NCBI GenBank assembly: GCA_933228675.1 | Contig: OW121743.1 | Location: 50,698,000 to 50,761,999, forward strand | Direction: 5' to 3' | DNA from: Stomorhina lunata | Lineage: Eukaryota; Arthropoda; Insecta; Diptera; Rhiniidae | DNA length: 64,000 nt | Part shown: piece by piece, positions 47,625 to 60,245 of the stretch | Numbering within the stretch: position 1 is the first letter of the stretch | Layout: the number at the start of each line of letters is the position of its first letter | The notes under the pieces: generated by a model | Databases searched by the model: none | Told to the model about the DNA's origin: nothing | The model's input: only the letters and a program-made list of their open reading frames with translations | Program-made: the position numbers and the translations under genes

Positions 47625-50600
47625 TAAAATTTTTTAAAAAAATTTCTTATTTTTGTAGGGAATTTTTCATAAATTCCTTATTTTTATAGGAAATTTTTTT
47701 AAAAATTTCTTATTTTTATAGGAATTTTTTTTTTTTATTTCTTATTTTTGGAGGAAATTTTTTAAAAATTCCTTATTTTTATAGAAAATTTTTTAAAATT
47801 TTCGTGTTTTTACAGGAAATTAAAAAAAAATCTTATTTTTATAGGAAATTTTTTTAAAATTTCTTATTTTTATAGGAAATTCTTTAAAAATGTCTTACTT
47901 TTATAGAAAATTTTTCAAAAATTTCTTATTTTTATAGGAAATTTTTCAAAAGTTTCTTACTTTTATAGGAAATTTTTCAAAAATTTCTTATTTTTATAGG
48001 AAATTTTTCAAAAGTTTCTTATTTTCATAAGAAATTTTTCAAAAATTTTCTCTTTTGATAGGAAACTTTTCAAAAATTTCTTATATTTATAGGAATTTTT
48101 TCAAATAATTCTTATATTTATAGGAAATTTTTCAAAAATTTCTTTTTATAGGAAATTTTTCAAAAATTCCTTTTTATAGAAAATTTTTCAAAAATTTCTT
48201 TTTATAGGAAATTTTTTCAAAAATTTCCTATTTCTATAGGAAATTTTTCAAAAATTTCTTATTTCTATAGGAAATTTTTCAAAAAATTCTTATTTCTATA
48301 GGAAATTTTTTAAAAATTTTCTTATATCTATAGGAAATTTTTGAAAAATTTCTTATTTCTATAGGAAATTTTTCAAAAATTTTTTATTTCTATAGGAAAT
48401 TTTTCAAAAATTTCTTATTTCTATAGGAAATTTTTCAAAAATTTCTTATTTCTATAGGAAATTTTTCAAAAAATTCTTATTTCTATAGGAAATTTTTCAA
48501 AAATTCTTATTTCTATGAAAATATCTTATTTTTTTTTTGGGAAATTTTTCAAAAATTTCTTACTTTTATAGAAAATTTAGCAAAAATTTCTTAGTTTTAT
48601 AGGAAATTTTTTAAAAATTTCTTATTTTTATAGGAAACTTTTCAAAAATTTCTTATTTTTATAGGAAGTTTTTCAAAAATTTCTTATTTTTATAGAAAAC
48701 TTTTTAAAAATTTCTTATTTTTTAAAACTTTTTTATTTTTATATTAAATTTTCAGAAATTTCTTATTTTTATAGGAAATTTATTAAAAATTTTTGTTTTT
48801 GTAAGAAATTTTTTAAAATTTCTTATATTTTTAAGAAATTTTTTTAAAATGTTTTATTTTTATATAAAATTTAAAAAAAATCCTTTTTTTATAGGAAACT
48901 TTTCAAAAATTGCTTATTTTTTTTGGAAATTTTTCAAAAGTTTCTTATTTTTATAGGAAATATTTCAAAAATTTCTTATTTTTATAGGAAATTTTTCAAA
49001 AATTTCATATTTTTGTAGACAATTTTTCAAAAATTTCTTATTTTTATAGGAAATTTTTCAAAAATTTCTTTTTATAGGAAATTTTTCAAAAATTTCTTTT
49101 TATAGGAAATTTTTCAAAAATTTCTTTTTATAGGAAATTTTTCAAAAACTTCTTTTTATAGGAAATTTTTCAAAAATTTCTTTCTATAGCAAATTTTTCA
49201 AAAATTTCTTTTTATAGGAAATTTTTTCAAAAATTTCTTGTTTCTATAGGAAATTTTTTAAAAAATTTTTTATTTTTATAGAAAATTTTTCAAAAATTTC
49301 TTATTTCATAGGAAGTTTTAAAAAAAACCTCTTATTTTTAGATATCAAATTTTTTGTATTTTTTTAGGAAAGCTTTCGGAAATTTCTTATTTTCATAGGA
49401 AATTTTTCAAATTTTTTTATTTTTTTAAGGAAATTTTTCGAAAATCTCTAATTTTGATAGGAATTTTTTAAAAAATTTCTTATTTTTATAAGAATTTTTT
49501 CAAAAATTCCTTATTTCTATATAAAATTTTTCAAAAATTTCTTATTTCTATAGGAAATTTTTAAAAAAATTTCTTATTTTTCAAGGAAATTTTTTATTTT
49601 TATAGGAATTTTTTTTAAAAATTTTTTATTTTTATAGGAATTTTTTCAAAAATTTCTTATTTTTATAAGATTTTTTTTTTAATTTCTTATTTTTATAAGA
49701 AATTTTTTAAAAACTTCTTCTTTTGATGTTTTTTCAAATTTTTAAAAAATTTCTTGTTTTTATAGAAAATTTTTTCTTAAATTTCTTATTTTTATAGGAT
49801 TTTTTTTCAATTTCTTATTTTTAAAGGATTTTTTTTTTTTTTAATTTCTCATTTTTAAATTTCTTATATTTTTTTTAATTTCTTATATTATAAGAAATTT
49901 TTCAAAAATTTCTTATTTTTATAGGAAATTTTTCAAAAATTTCTTATTTATATAGGAAATTTTTCAAAAATTACTTATTGTTATAGGAAAGTTTCAAAAA
50001 ATTTTTCAATTTTGTAAGAATTTTTGCAAAAATTTCTTATTTTTATAGGAAGTTGTTTAAAAATTTCTTAATTTTGTAGCAAATTTTTAGAAATTTTTTA
50101 TTTTTATAGGAAATTTTTAAAAAAATTCTTATTCTTATAGGAAATTTTTCACAAATTTCTTATTTTGATAGAAAATTTTTAAAGAATTTCTTAGTTTTAT
50201 AGGAAATTTTTTTAAAATTTCTTATTTTTATAGAAAATTTTTAAAAAATTTCTTATTTCTATAGGAAATTTTTCAAAAATTTCTTCTTTTCATAGGAAAT
50301 TTTCAAAACTTTCTTCTTTTTAAAGGAAATTTTTCGAAAATTTCTTCTTTTTATAGAAAATTTTTAAAAAATTTCTTATTTTAATAAAAAATTTTTTATT
50401 TTTATAAGAAAATTTTCAAAAAATTCTTAGTTTCATAGGACAATTCTTCAAAAATTTCTTATTTTTATATGAAATTTTTGAAAAATTCTTATTTTTATAG
50501 GAAATTAAAAAATAAAATTTTTATTTTTATAGGAAATTTTTACAAATTTTCTTACTTTTCTAGAAAACTCTTTAAAAATTTCTTATTTTTGTAGGAAATT

Positions 50601-51110
50601 TTTCAAATTTTTTTTTTTTTATAGAAAGTTTTTCAAAAATTTTAAATTTTTTATAGAAAATTTAAAATTTTTTTTTTTTAATATATTAATTTTTTCAGAC
50701 ATTTCTTATTCTTTCAAAAATTTCTTACTTTTATAGTAAATTTTTCAAAAATTTCCCTTTTTGATAGGAAATTTTTCAAAAATTTCTTATTTTTATAGAA
50801 AAATTTTAAAAAATTTCTTATTTTTATAGGAAAATTTTCAAAAACTTCTTATATTAATAGGAAATTTTTCAAAAACTTCTTATTTTTATAAGAAATTTTT
50901 CAAAAATTTCTTGTTCCTATAGGAAATATTTTAAAAATTTCTTATTTCTATGAAAATTTTCTATTTTTATAGGATATTTATAATTTTTATAAGAAAATTT
51001 CTTATTTATATAGAACATTTTTTAAAAGTTCTTATTTTGAATGAAAATTAAAAAAAAATCTTATTTTTAATGAAAATTAAAAAAAAATCTTATTTTAATG
51101 AAGTTTTTTG
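47625..51110 (+). repeat. 31-bp palindromic satellite, array 3
   Basis: The longest and most varied array, about 3.5 kb or some 110 units, same orientation as array 1. It contains blocks of local variants: a run with TTTCTATAGG instead of TTTTTATAGG (about 48225-48510), and runs of 28-bp units lacking TTA (about 48120-48200 and 49055-49225). It decays toward the right end into AATGAAAATTAAAAAAAAATC repeats. Confidence 0.92.
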
Positions 51111-52811
51111 TCTTTATTCGAAAGGCCGTGGCAATGTCTGGAAAATCACTTGACTGTGGCTTTGATTTCCATCTTTTGGCTGTAGGGACAGATTTTTTTT
51201 TAATTACAGATTTTTTATATAATCTTTAGAAAAAATATGATAACATAAGAAAATGAGAAGTTTGAGAGTTTTCAAGTAAATTAAAAAAAAAAAATAAAAA
51301 CAACCCCATTACTCGCACTCATAGCTGGTTGAGTGACGACTAAGTAAAAGAGAGTGTGAAATAAGTATGATCATAAAAACCTCAGTTGAGGTTTGGCTAG
51401 ACAACTATATTTTAAATTGAAAAGTATATACTAAACTCAACAAATAACTATAAAATAATAAAGTACTTCAAAAATTTTAATTAGGAATTAACTTTGTTAC
51501 ACTATTTCACAAGTTTACAGCCATGAATGTGCTAACCTTTAATGTCATTTAGTTTAATAATTCAAATCTAGTAGCAAGCAAACATATGTAGCTTATACGT
51601 GATACTTCAATGCTAGTAAGTATAGGGGGATATGAATATCTTTAATTTATGTAAATTTTAGTATAGACCTAAAATATACACAAACTGGCGAAATAAGTAA
51701 AGATATGTTTGAATGTGGTTCTGTAAAACTCAATATTGGAGAGCTTAAATGGCTTAATACTAGGAAAACGATATCGACCTTTTTCTCTATATTATAAATA
51801 TTTGAAAAATTTAAAATTGTTTTAATATTAGCAAAGGTTAACCTAAATAAATACGCACGTGTACAAAACTACTTGCCCCTATTCAAATAAAATAAATACC
51901 TCAAATATTTATTTTTCTAAGCTTTCAAGCAGCAAAACGCATGGTCTATCAATTGGATTTTAGGACAGAAGGTTTTGCTTAAGGGGAATAACTCAAATAC
52001 GCTTTTAATAAAATGAATAATTTATCAAATATTTATTTTGGCATTTTCTTTTGTTTAAAGGTATAGGTAAGTATTTTTCTAAGCTTAAATATTGGAAATA
52101 TCTGTCGTTTATTTGATTTTGATTTGTTGGTGTAAAAATTTAAGATTATTATAATACACAAATTGCTATGTTAAATTGTGTCTAATATCAGGAATTTTTG
52201 TTTTTTTTAACAACATCAATTCAATGACATCAACGAGTCATTATCTGTGGCTTGGTGCTAAAAAGGACAATATCAATTTTTTGATGTTTTGAGTTAATCA
52301 TTGCATTAGATTCCCTTCTTTACCCTCTTTTATTTGGCTCCAACAACTAATCACTAAATCACCTCAGAATAGATTTATAAGAGTTTTTCTGTGCAAAGTT
52401 ACTATCAATTTATATGGAAAATAAAAACTTTAAATCTAATTTTCTCAAAACCATTTTTTTACATTGTCCCTTTCAGTACCAAGCCAGAGACATATGATGC
52501 AATATTTACCAGACCTCGATTAAAAAACGACATATTTTTGCTAAACATTGATTTTCTATACAAAGGACAAATAAATATCTTTGAACTTTTAAATTTATTT
52601 GGTTTTGTATCAATGTGTAGGTATGTATGTGTTATGTACATACATACATATATGTATATCATGTAAATAGTGACTAGATTTGTTTACACTTGTTGACTTT
52701 GTAAAAACTTCTAAAGTAACAGCAACAAATCGGATTTCCTCAATGGTATTTGTCGAGTACATACATAATTGTATCTTTTGTATAGATTATATTTGTTTTG
52801 TTGTTTTCAGC
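51111..52811. other. Low-copy AT-rich DNA between two satellite arrays
   Basis: 51110-51200 (GGCCGTGGCAATGTCTGGAA...) and 52200-52340 are more mixed in composition. A frame of 91 codons at 52391-52666 ends in a TACATACATA run and has no motif. No gene is supported. Confidence 0.4.
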
Positions 52812-55135
52812 GTTTTGAAAAATTTTCTATAAAAATAGGAAATTTTTGAAAAATTTTCTATAAAAATAGGAAATTTTTGAAAAATTTTCTATAAAAATAG
52901 GAAATTTTTGAAAAATTTTCTATAAAAATAGGAAATTTTTGAAAAATTTTCTATAAAAATAGGAAATTTTTGAAAAATTTCCTATAAAAATAGGAAAAAT
53001 TTCCTATAAAAATAGGAAAAATTTCCTATAAAAATAGGAAATTTTTGAAAAATTTCCTATAAAAAAAGGAAATTTTTGAAAAATTTCCTATAAAAATAGC
53101 AAATTTTTGAAAAATTTCCTATAAAAATAGGAAATTTTTGAAAAATTTCCTATAAAAATAGGAAATTTTTGAAAAATTTCCTATAAAAATAGGAAATTTT
53201 TGAAAAATTTCCTATAAAAATAGGAAATTTTTGAAAAATTTCCTATAAAAATGGGAAATTTTTGAAAAATTTCCTATAAAAATAGGAAATTTTTGAAAAA
53301 TTTCCTATAAAAATAAGAAATTTTTGAAAAATTTCCTATAAAAATAGGAAATTTTTGAAAAATTTCCTATAAAAATAGGAAATTTTTGAAAAATTTCCTA
53401 TAAAAATAGGAAATTTTTGAAAAATTTCCTATAAAAATAGGAAATTTTTGAAAAATTTCCTATAAAAATAGGAAATTTTTGAAAAATTTCCTATAAAAAT
53501 AGGAAACTTTTGAAAAATTTCCTATAAAAATAGGAAACTTTTGAAAAATTTCCTATAAAAATAGGAAATTTTTGAAAAATTTCCTATAAAAATAGGAAAT
53601 TTTTGAAAAATTTCCTATAAAAATAGGAAATTTTTGAAAAATTTCCTATAAAAATAGGAAATTTTTGAAAAATTTCCTATAAAAATAGGAAATTTTTGAA
53701 AAATTTCCTATAAAAATAGGAAATTTTTGAAAAATTTCCTATAAAAATAGGAAATTTTTGAAAAATTTCCTATAAAAATAGGAAATTTTTGAAAAATTTC
53801 CTATAAAAATAGGAAATTTTTGAAAAATTTCCTATAAAAATAGGAAATTTTTGAAAAATTTCCTATAAAAATAGGAAATTTTTGAAAAATTTCCTATAAA
53901 AATAGGAAATTTTTGAAAAATTTCCTATAAAAATAGGAAATTTTTGAAAAATTTCCTATAAAAATAGGAAATTTTTGAAAAATTTCCTATAAAAATAGGA
54001 AAGTTTTGAAAAATTTCCTATAAAAATAGGAAATTTTTGAAAAAATTTTCTATAAAAATAGAAAATTTTTGAAAAATTTCCTATAAAAATAGGAAATTTT
54101 TGAAAAATTTCCTATAAAAATAGGAAATTTTTGAAAAATTTCCTATAAAAATAGGAAATTTTTGAAAAATTTCCTATAAAAATAGGAAATTTTTGAAAAA
54201 TTTCCTATAAAAATAGGAAATTTTTGAAAAATTTCCTATAAAAATAGGAAATTTTTGAAAAATTTCCTATAAAAATAGGAAATTTTTGAAAAATTTCCTA
54301 TAAAAATAGGAAATTTTTGAAAAATTTCCTATAAAAATAGGAAATTTTTGAAAAATTTCCTATAAAAATAGGAAATTTTTGAAAAATTTCCTATAAAAAT
54401 AGGAAATTTTTGAAAAATTTCCTATAAAAATAGGAAATTTTTGAAAATTTTCCTATAAAAATAGGAAATTTTTGAAAAATTTCCTATAAAAATAGGAAAT
54501 TTTTGAAAAATTTCCTATAAAAATAAGAAATTTTTAAAAAATTTCCTATAAAAATAGGAAATTTTTGAAAAATTTCCTATAAAAATAGGAAATTTTTGAA
54601 AAATTTCCTATAAAAATAGGAAATTTTTGAAAAATTTCCTATAAAAATAGGAAATTTTTGAAAAATTTCCTATAAAAATAGGAAATTTTTGAAAAATTTC
54701 CTATAAAAATAGGAAATTTTTGAAAATTTTCCTATAAATATAGGAAATTTTTGAAAAATTTCTTATAAAAACAGGAAAATTTTGAAAAATTTCCTATAAA
54801 AATAGGAAAATTTTGAAAAATTTCCTATAAAAATAGGAAACTTTTGAAAAATCTCCTATAAAAATAGAAAATTTTTGAAAAATTTCCTATAAAAATATGA
54901 AATTTTTGAAAAATTTCCTATAAAAATATGAAATTTTTGAAAAATTTCCTATAAAAATATGAAATTTTTGAAAAATTTCCTATAAAAATAGGAAATTTTT
55001 TAAAAACTTGTTCGTAAAATTTCCTATAATTAGAAAAATTTCCTATTTATAGTAAGATTTTTAAAAATTTCTTATAAATACTCAATTTTCGAAAAATTTC
55101 CTATTAATACTCAATTGTTGAAAAAAGAAAAATTT
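52812..55135 (-). repeat. 31-bp palindromic satellite, array 4, highly homogeneous
   Basis: About 71 units over 2.3 kb, most of them identical: ATAGGAAATTTTT, central G, AAAAATTTCCTAT, then AAAA. The first 27 nt form a perfect inverted repeat, so each unit could fold into a hairpin on either strand. The left edge has units with TTTTC and two 22-bp short units (52986-53030). The right edge has AATATGAAA variants and then decays. Confidence 0.98.
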
Positions 55136-55641
55136 TCAAAACAACACTTAAAATTAAAATATTTTTATATTTTCTAAACCAATTAATACTTAAGTACGTA
55201 AGTATATTCATGCAGTTGATTGATTTGAAAGTAGTGAGATTTTAAAAACTAAATCTCCTTAAAAAAAAATCAATAAATATATATATTTATATGTCATTGT
55301 CATCTGTAAATCATATAAAAATTTAATTTACAAAAAAAAAGTAGACAGACAAATCAATTTATGGAATTGAACAATAATAAATAAGGTCAATTGTTATAAA
55401 TATTGGTCATTTTTGTGTTTACATGATTTTGTTTTAATTAAATCGACAGCAATTATCAATTAAATTATTGCAGATATGATTGAAAATGTTGTGAAAAAAT
55501 TAGTCACTTAAATTATTCTGTAACTGAATATACATTCATACATTTTCACTTGCCCTTTCAATATTTTTAAATCCTTGTTTAAAACTGATAAATACCTTAT
55601 TTTTTATCTCACACCTAAAAATATAAAGTGGCTCCATATGT
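55136..55641. other. AT-rich DNA, nothing recognised
   Basis: No frame or known repeat. Confidence 0.5.
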
Positions 55642-56085
55642 TTATACCCACTGAAATTTGGCATAAATAATTCTTCATTTCTTGGAAAATTTTGGTATTG
55701 AACTCGGGAAAAATCGGTTCACATTTGATTATAGCTCCTGCATAACCTCGTCTAGGCTTATTGCTTATTTGCTAATAAATGACAAATTATAACAGCTATG
55801 ATGACAAAATTTGGTACATAGAAGTTTTACACAAATACTAGAGAGCATATAAAATTTCATCTAAATCGGTTCACAGTTAACCATAGCTCCCATACCAAAA
55901 ACTTACGGAAACAGCCTAAATTCCAACTAAAACTCACTTAAATGCCAATAAGTTAGAAATTGTAATAGCTTTGGCCAAATTTAGCAAAAGAAAGTCTTAT
56001 ATTAATGCCAACCAGTATGCAAAATTTTGTCACAATCGGTCACCATTTGACCATAGCTCCCATATAAAAAAACATACGTAAACAC
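55642..56085 (-). repeat. Family B fragment
   Basis: Minus-strand B with an internal deletion near the end: TTATACCCACTGAAATTTGGC on the plus strand joins the terminus directly to the module region. Two CATAGCTCCCATA modules are followed by the start of a family A element. Confidence 0.78.
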
Positions 56086-56204
56086 AACAAGTAAGAAAGA
56101 GCTATAGTTGGTCAAGCCCGACCATACGATACCCTTCACCAATAAGGTTAAAGGTGTTCTTTTCCTATATAAAGACAATTTTTTGCAAAATTTTGCCATA
56201 ATAA

Positions 56205-57117
56205 AGGGTGGTTAAATTGTAAAGGCCGATGTTGAATGTGAACCACACCTAAACGCCAAGTTTTTTTCCAAATTTTATTTGACATTTCTCTATTTCAGAC
56301 TTACTCAATTTGAACCATGGAGAGATACACAATCCAACAACGTGTTAAAGTTATCCAGACTTATTATGAAAATGGGCGTTCAAATCAAAATGCATATCGT
56401 GCACTTCGTGATTTTTTGGTCAATTTGATCGTCCAAATGTGCGTACAATCGCAAAAATCGTGGAAAAATTCGAGCAAACCGGGTCTGTAGAAGATGTAAG
56501 AACACCAGTGCATGCTCGTACAGCTCATACTGCAGAAAATATTGCTGCTGTTCGCGATAGTGTAGCTGAGGCCGGTCAGGCAGTTACTGTGAATGGTGTT
56601 CGCTATCGTGAGACGATAACGAACTTTTTATGGCCCAAATTGGAAGATATGGATGTGGACGATATGTGGTTTCAGCAGGACGGTGCCACTTGCCACACAG
56701 CTAACGAAACAATGGTTTTTTTTGCGCAACAAATTCAATGGCCGTGTTATCTCACGTAATGGCGATGTCAATTCGCCGCCAAGATCATGTGATTTGACAC
56801 CGTTGGACTTTTTTCTTTGGGGTTATTTGAAAGAAAAGGTGTACGTCAATATTCCAGCAACAATTCAAGAGCTAAAGGATGAGATAATTCATCACATTAA
56901 CGGCATAGAACCTCCATTATGCCTCAGGGTCATCGTAAACTTGGACTATCGGATGGAGGTGTGTTGCTGTGGTCGCGGCGCCCATTTGGCCGATATTTTG
57001 TTCCATACGTAATTGAGTAATACCAATTCATCATAATAAAATAAAATTACAATAATTTCCTAAATAGTTTGTGTTTTATTCAAAATCAACATCGGCCCTT
57101 GAAATTTAACCACCCTT
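56205..57117 (+). mobile_element. Mariner-like element, copy 2, internally deleted (913 bp)
   Basis: Ends AAGGGTGGTTAAATTGTAAA and, in reverse, AAGGGTGGTTAAATTTCAAG. TA duplicates lie at 56203-56204 and 57118-57119. It is the same subfamily as copy 1 and about 343 bp shorter. Its terminal repeats are better preserved than those of copy 1. Confidence 0.93.
56317..57012 (+). pseudogene. Mariner-like transposase, copy 2, deleted
   Basis: The start ATG (56317) is followed by MERYTIQQRVKVIQTYYENG. A one-base loss near 56415 shifts the frame to VRTIAKIVEKFEQTGSVEDV. After VRDSVAE the sequence jumps to AGQAVTVNGVRYRETI, losing the middle third with the first catalytic D. WFQQDGATCHTANETM holds the second D. 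An extra T near 56717 shifts the frame again, and SPPRSCDLTPLDFFLWGYLK holds the third D. The C-terminus DILFHT ends at 57012. By my count 36 residues separate the second and third D. It cannot make an active enzyme. Confidence 0.88.
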
Positions 57118-57778
57118 TATTTTCTCAAAATATATATATAAGCTTTTTTCTTCATTTGGACTTATATGAGGGCTAGGGTCAAATGTGGACCGATTATCTC
57201 GAAATTTGGTAAATTACATTATGTTACATTATGTATGCAAAAACTAAACTTAAATTTCGCATTATCTTCAGATTAACTGGCGTTTTAGTGATTTTTGTCT
57301 CATTTAGTGGGTTTTGACAGAACAGTTTGTATGGGAGCTATGGTCAAATGTGGACCGATTTCAACGAAATTTGGTACAGTGATTTAAGTTTACATAAGCA
57401 GTATTTGTTTTGAAAAAATGAAAAAATATTGAATTTTGTAGCCAATATTTCAATTCCGGGAAGTGGGACCTATGGGAGTTACCACAAATAATGGACCGAC
57501 TTTGACGAATTTCAATAGTCTTGGTCTCACTATCAAAAAAATGATCTGTGCCAAATTGCATCAAATTATCTTTAGAATTACGACCTGTAGTTTGATTACA
57601 AGATTTGCATGGGGGTCCAGCCAGCCAGCCAGACGGACGGATGGACATCGCTAAATCGACTCAGAAAGTGATTCTATTGGTATACTAAAAGATAGATCTT
57701 AGACAAATATTTCTACGCGTTACATACATCAGCACAAACTTGTAATACCCTTTCCACCTATGTTGGTGAAGGGTATAA

Positions 57779-58600
57779 ATATTCACTGCTTAAAATAAAC
57801 TGTGAGCCACTGTATGTGGCCCTATTTTTTAGGCAACTTGTTTGCCATGACAGGACACTGACACTGTCCGATTCGACTAATGGTTATGATGATTAACATT
57901 CGACTCTAAAGAGATGGCAAGGATAAAGTGGATTCCGCAGAAAAATCTTTTCTGGACTTGATCTACTTTTTCGTAAAAGGTCCGAATAGTTCCTCCCTTG
58001 ATCAGTAATATAATTTTCATTAGCTTCCGTGATAGGATCGTCATAGCCTATGTGAGTCTGATTACCAAACTGCATACTAACTCAACCTACTCTTGTATTT
58101 ATCTATCACTGGCTTTACTATTCTACAAGAATTATCCCAGTCTCTTCATCTTTATCGCTTCGTCATTGTTGTTATTGTATTTTATTTTTCTTTTTGTTTT
58201 TATTTCTCAGTTGTTTCTATTTATTTGTTTGTCTTTTTTGTTGCTTCTGCTGCTGTTTCATTTCCTGGTTTCTGTGTATGCATGAGAGTATCTTTATCTT
58301 ATGGTTTTCTTTGGGTGAATTTAGTTTCCATTCGACTTCCTCTTGGAGTTTGTATCCATTATCATTGTCATCAGCATCATGGTTGCTTTTTGGTTGCTGT
58401 CTAAGCTTTCTTGGAAACTTATTGTTGTCATCATTGTATGTTGTTGCTGATGCTGCTGTTGTTGTTGTTGTAGCTGCTGGTGATGTTGAAAAATTCTTTC
58501 TGTTTTCCCATCCAACTTGGCTGATTGTTGAGTTGTACTTACGAGTATGTGTTTGAGTGTAAAGTTTTTTATTTATTTTCTTTCGTTTTTTTATTTAAAA
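57779..58600 (-). other. Candidate transcribed segment on the minus strand, low-copy
   Basis: This is the least AT-biased, non-repeated part of the right half. On the minus strand a CA-rich, leader-like stretch (about 58700-58543) ends at a strong donor, GTAAGT (complement of 58537-58542). It is followed by a CAA/CAG-rich stretch open in one frame to the TAG at 58217-58219 (…NSTISQVGWENRKNFSTS…, ending KQQQKQQKRQTNK), and by a separate 60-codon frame at 58075-57893 beginning MQFGNQTHIGYDDPITEANE. I recognise neither. An adjacent frame through the CAA/CAG tract gives poly-Q. It may be leader and intron of a gene lying partly outside, or chance. Confidence 0.3.
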
Positions 58601-59425
58601 ATTTTATATTTGCATTTGAGTCCTTTGTCTTTATAGGAATATGAGTGTAGTTGTGTGTGTGTTTATCTGAGTGTGTGAGTTTGTGCTTTGTTGACTTTCC
58701 TTATTTATATAAATATAATTGTATTTTTAAGAAAGTGTAAGAGTGTTGCCTTTGGTATATGTATGTTTTTGATATATCATTGTTTACTTGCAAATATATT
58801 CTACAAATAATAAAAATTGTTAAAATGTTTGTTGCTGGCGGCAGCTAAAAGCAAAAAGGGAATTCTCATCTTGAATTAATTTTTAAATTTATTATATGTC
58901 TTTTTTTTACAACAGGAAAGTATCTTGAGTTTAGCTAAAGTTTCAATGGCTTCATATATTGTGATATTTTTTCTTTTCTGAAATTAATTTTATTATTGTT
59001 TATGGGTCTTTTGTTGCCAAGTAAACATTTACATAGACATAAAATTATGTTTTTAATGATGTCAAGGAATTATGTTTTAAAAAAAAGGAAATTTTATGGG
59101 ATCGTATATAAGTACTTATATAGACACATATGGTAATTTTGATAATTATAAGGCCTTTTGATAGATAACTTTAAACAGCAACAAAACGTTATAACTTAGT
59201 TTATGTGAGAGTAATTAGTTAATTTTTATTTTGTAGATTACTTTTTTTAAAAAGAGGATTTGGATACTTTGGACTCCGTCATTTCCGTTGTAAGGGCAGT
59301 TTAAATCTGTACCGAATCTTGAAGCATTTCTATACTTATGTTGGGGTTCAAGACATAATAGCTGTTAAACTAGCGTATCCTGCGGTCGACACAATCGACC
59401 GTCATCTAGATCATTGTGAATACAA
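58601..59425. other. AT-rich DNA, nothing recognised
   Basis: GTGTGTGTG/GAGTGTGTGAG words near 58650-58690 are short simple sequence. No gene is supported. Confidence 0.4.
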
Positions 59426-59433
59426 ATTTCCCG

Positions 59434-59508
59434 TGCTGTGGCTTAGTTGGTTAGTTGGTAATATCATATTGAGACTGGGTTCGATCCCCGGTCTTGGTAA
59501 CAACAATT
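59434..59508 (+). other. tRNA-like sequence, probable SINE head or tRNA pseudogene
   Basis: A-box-like TGGCTTAGTTGGTTAG and a perfect T-arm CTGGG-TTCGATC-CCCGG (B box GGTTCGATCCCC). The anticodon arm is degenerate and the acceptor stem does not pair. AACAACAATTTCTG follows. Downstream GCTCCACTGGGAGTCAATG (59547) may be the SINE body. Confidence 0.5.
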
Positions 59509-59519
59509 TCTGTAATTAT

Positions 59520-60245
59520 TAATTTCTATTAAATTTAAGGCCTTATGCTCCACTGGGAGTCAATGATAACAGAATTAAAATTATTAATTTCCACAGCATC
59601 TTCCGTCGGAGGTAAGTCTACAGCAATAATACGCCGTCTACGAAAAATAAATAAAATTGGCTGTAAAACAAAAAATGCATCTAAATAACAACAAATGGCG
59701 CAACTTCACTGTTCTAAAAATAGATATGATGTGCAATTACAGTGTTACTTTATCTCTCCCTTTCATCACCTTTCTCTTCTCTACCATCCCCTTTCCAAAG
59801 AAGGTTACCCAATTCGTATATACTCTATATGCAATTGTATAGGCGGTATTTGCCTAAGTGCTACTTCTCTTAAAAAAAAAAACTCATACAATCAGAGCTT
59901 TAAGCCAAAAATTACAGATGTAGCAAGTTTTTAAAATTGCTCGGGCTAAACGGATATGTGGAGAAATTGATCTCATTGATTTCTATGTCACTCCGTGCAA
60001 CAGAGCGTCGAATTGGCCAAATTGGCAAAACTATAATTAAAAATTGTGTAGCTGTCGAAGAATTTATTGATTCAAGATATTCCATAATAAACCGTTTTTG
60101 CATCTTCAGAAGTGAATGGGAAGGAAAAAGTGTTAGACTTAGTAGCTCTAATCGAAAAAACTTGCGTTATCGATGTCAAAACAGCGCTCTGTGAAGTGAT
60201 GAACAGATAAACTTGTAAGCGTTACTAACGGACTGACAAAAATGA
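59520..60245. other. Low-copy DNA with decayed coding appearance
   Basis: 59937-60194 is open on both strands and of mixed composition (RATERRIGQIGKTIIKNC on the plus strand). It could be the upstream part of the remnant at 60246. No family is recognised. Confidence 0.3.

Larger units (their letters stand above)
56086..57778 (+). repeat. Family A element, full length, carrying a mariner-like insertion
   Basis: It starts AACAAGTAAGAAAGAGCTATAG and ends GTTGGTGAAGGGTATAA. Without the insertion and its TA duplication it is 778 bp, the usual A length. The break lies in the phrase GCCATAATATTTTCTC, which in other A copies is GCCATCATACAAACATTTTCTC. Confidence 0.9.

Noticed and set aside
52391..52666. 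91-codon frame, plus strand
   Set aside because: No motif; it ends in a TACATACATA run and is equally open on the minus strand.
58093..58556. Plus-strand hydrophobic frames (F/L/V-rich)
   Set aside because: They are the complement of the CAA/CAG-rich stretch; the minus strand gives the more plausible reading.
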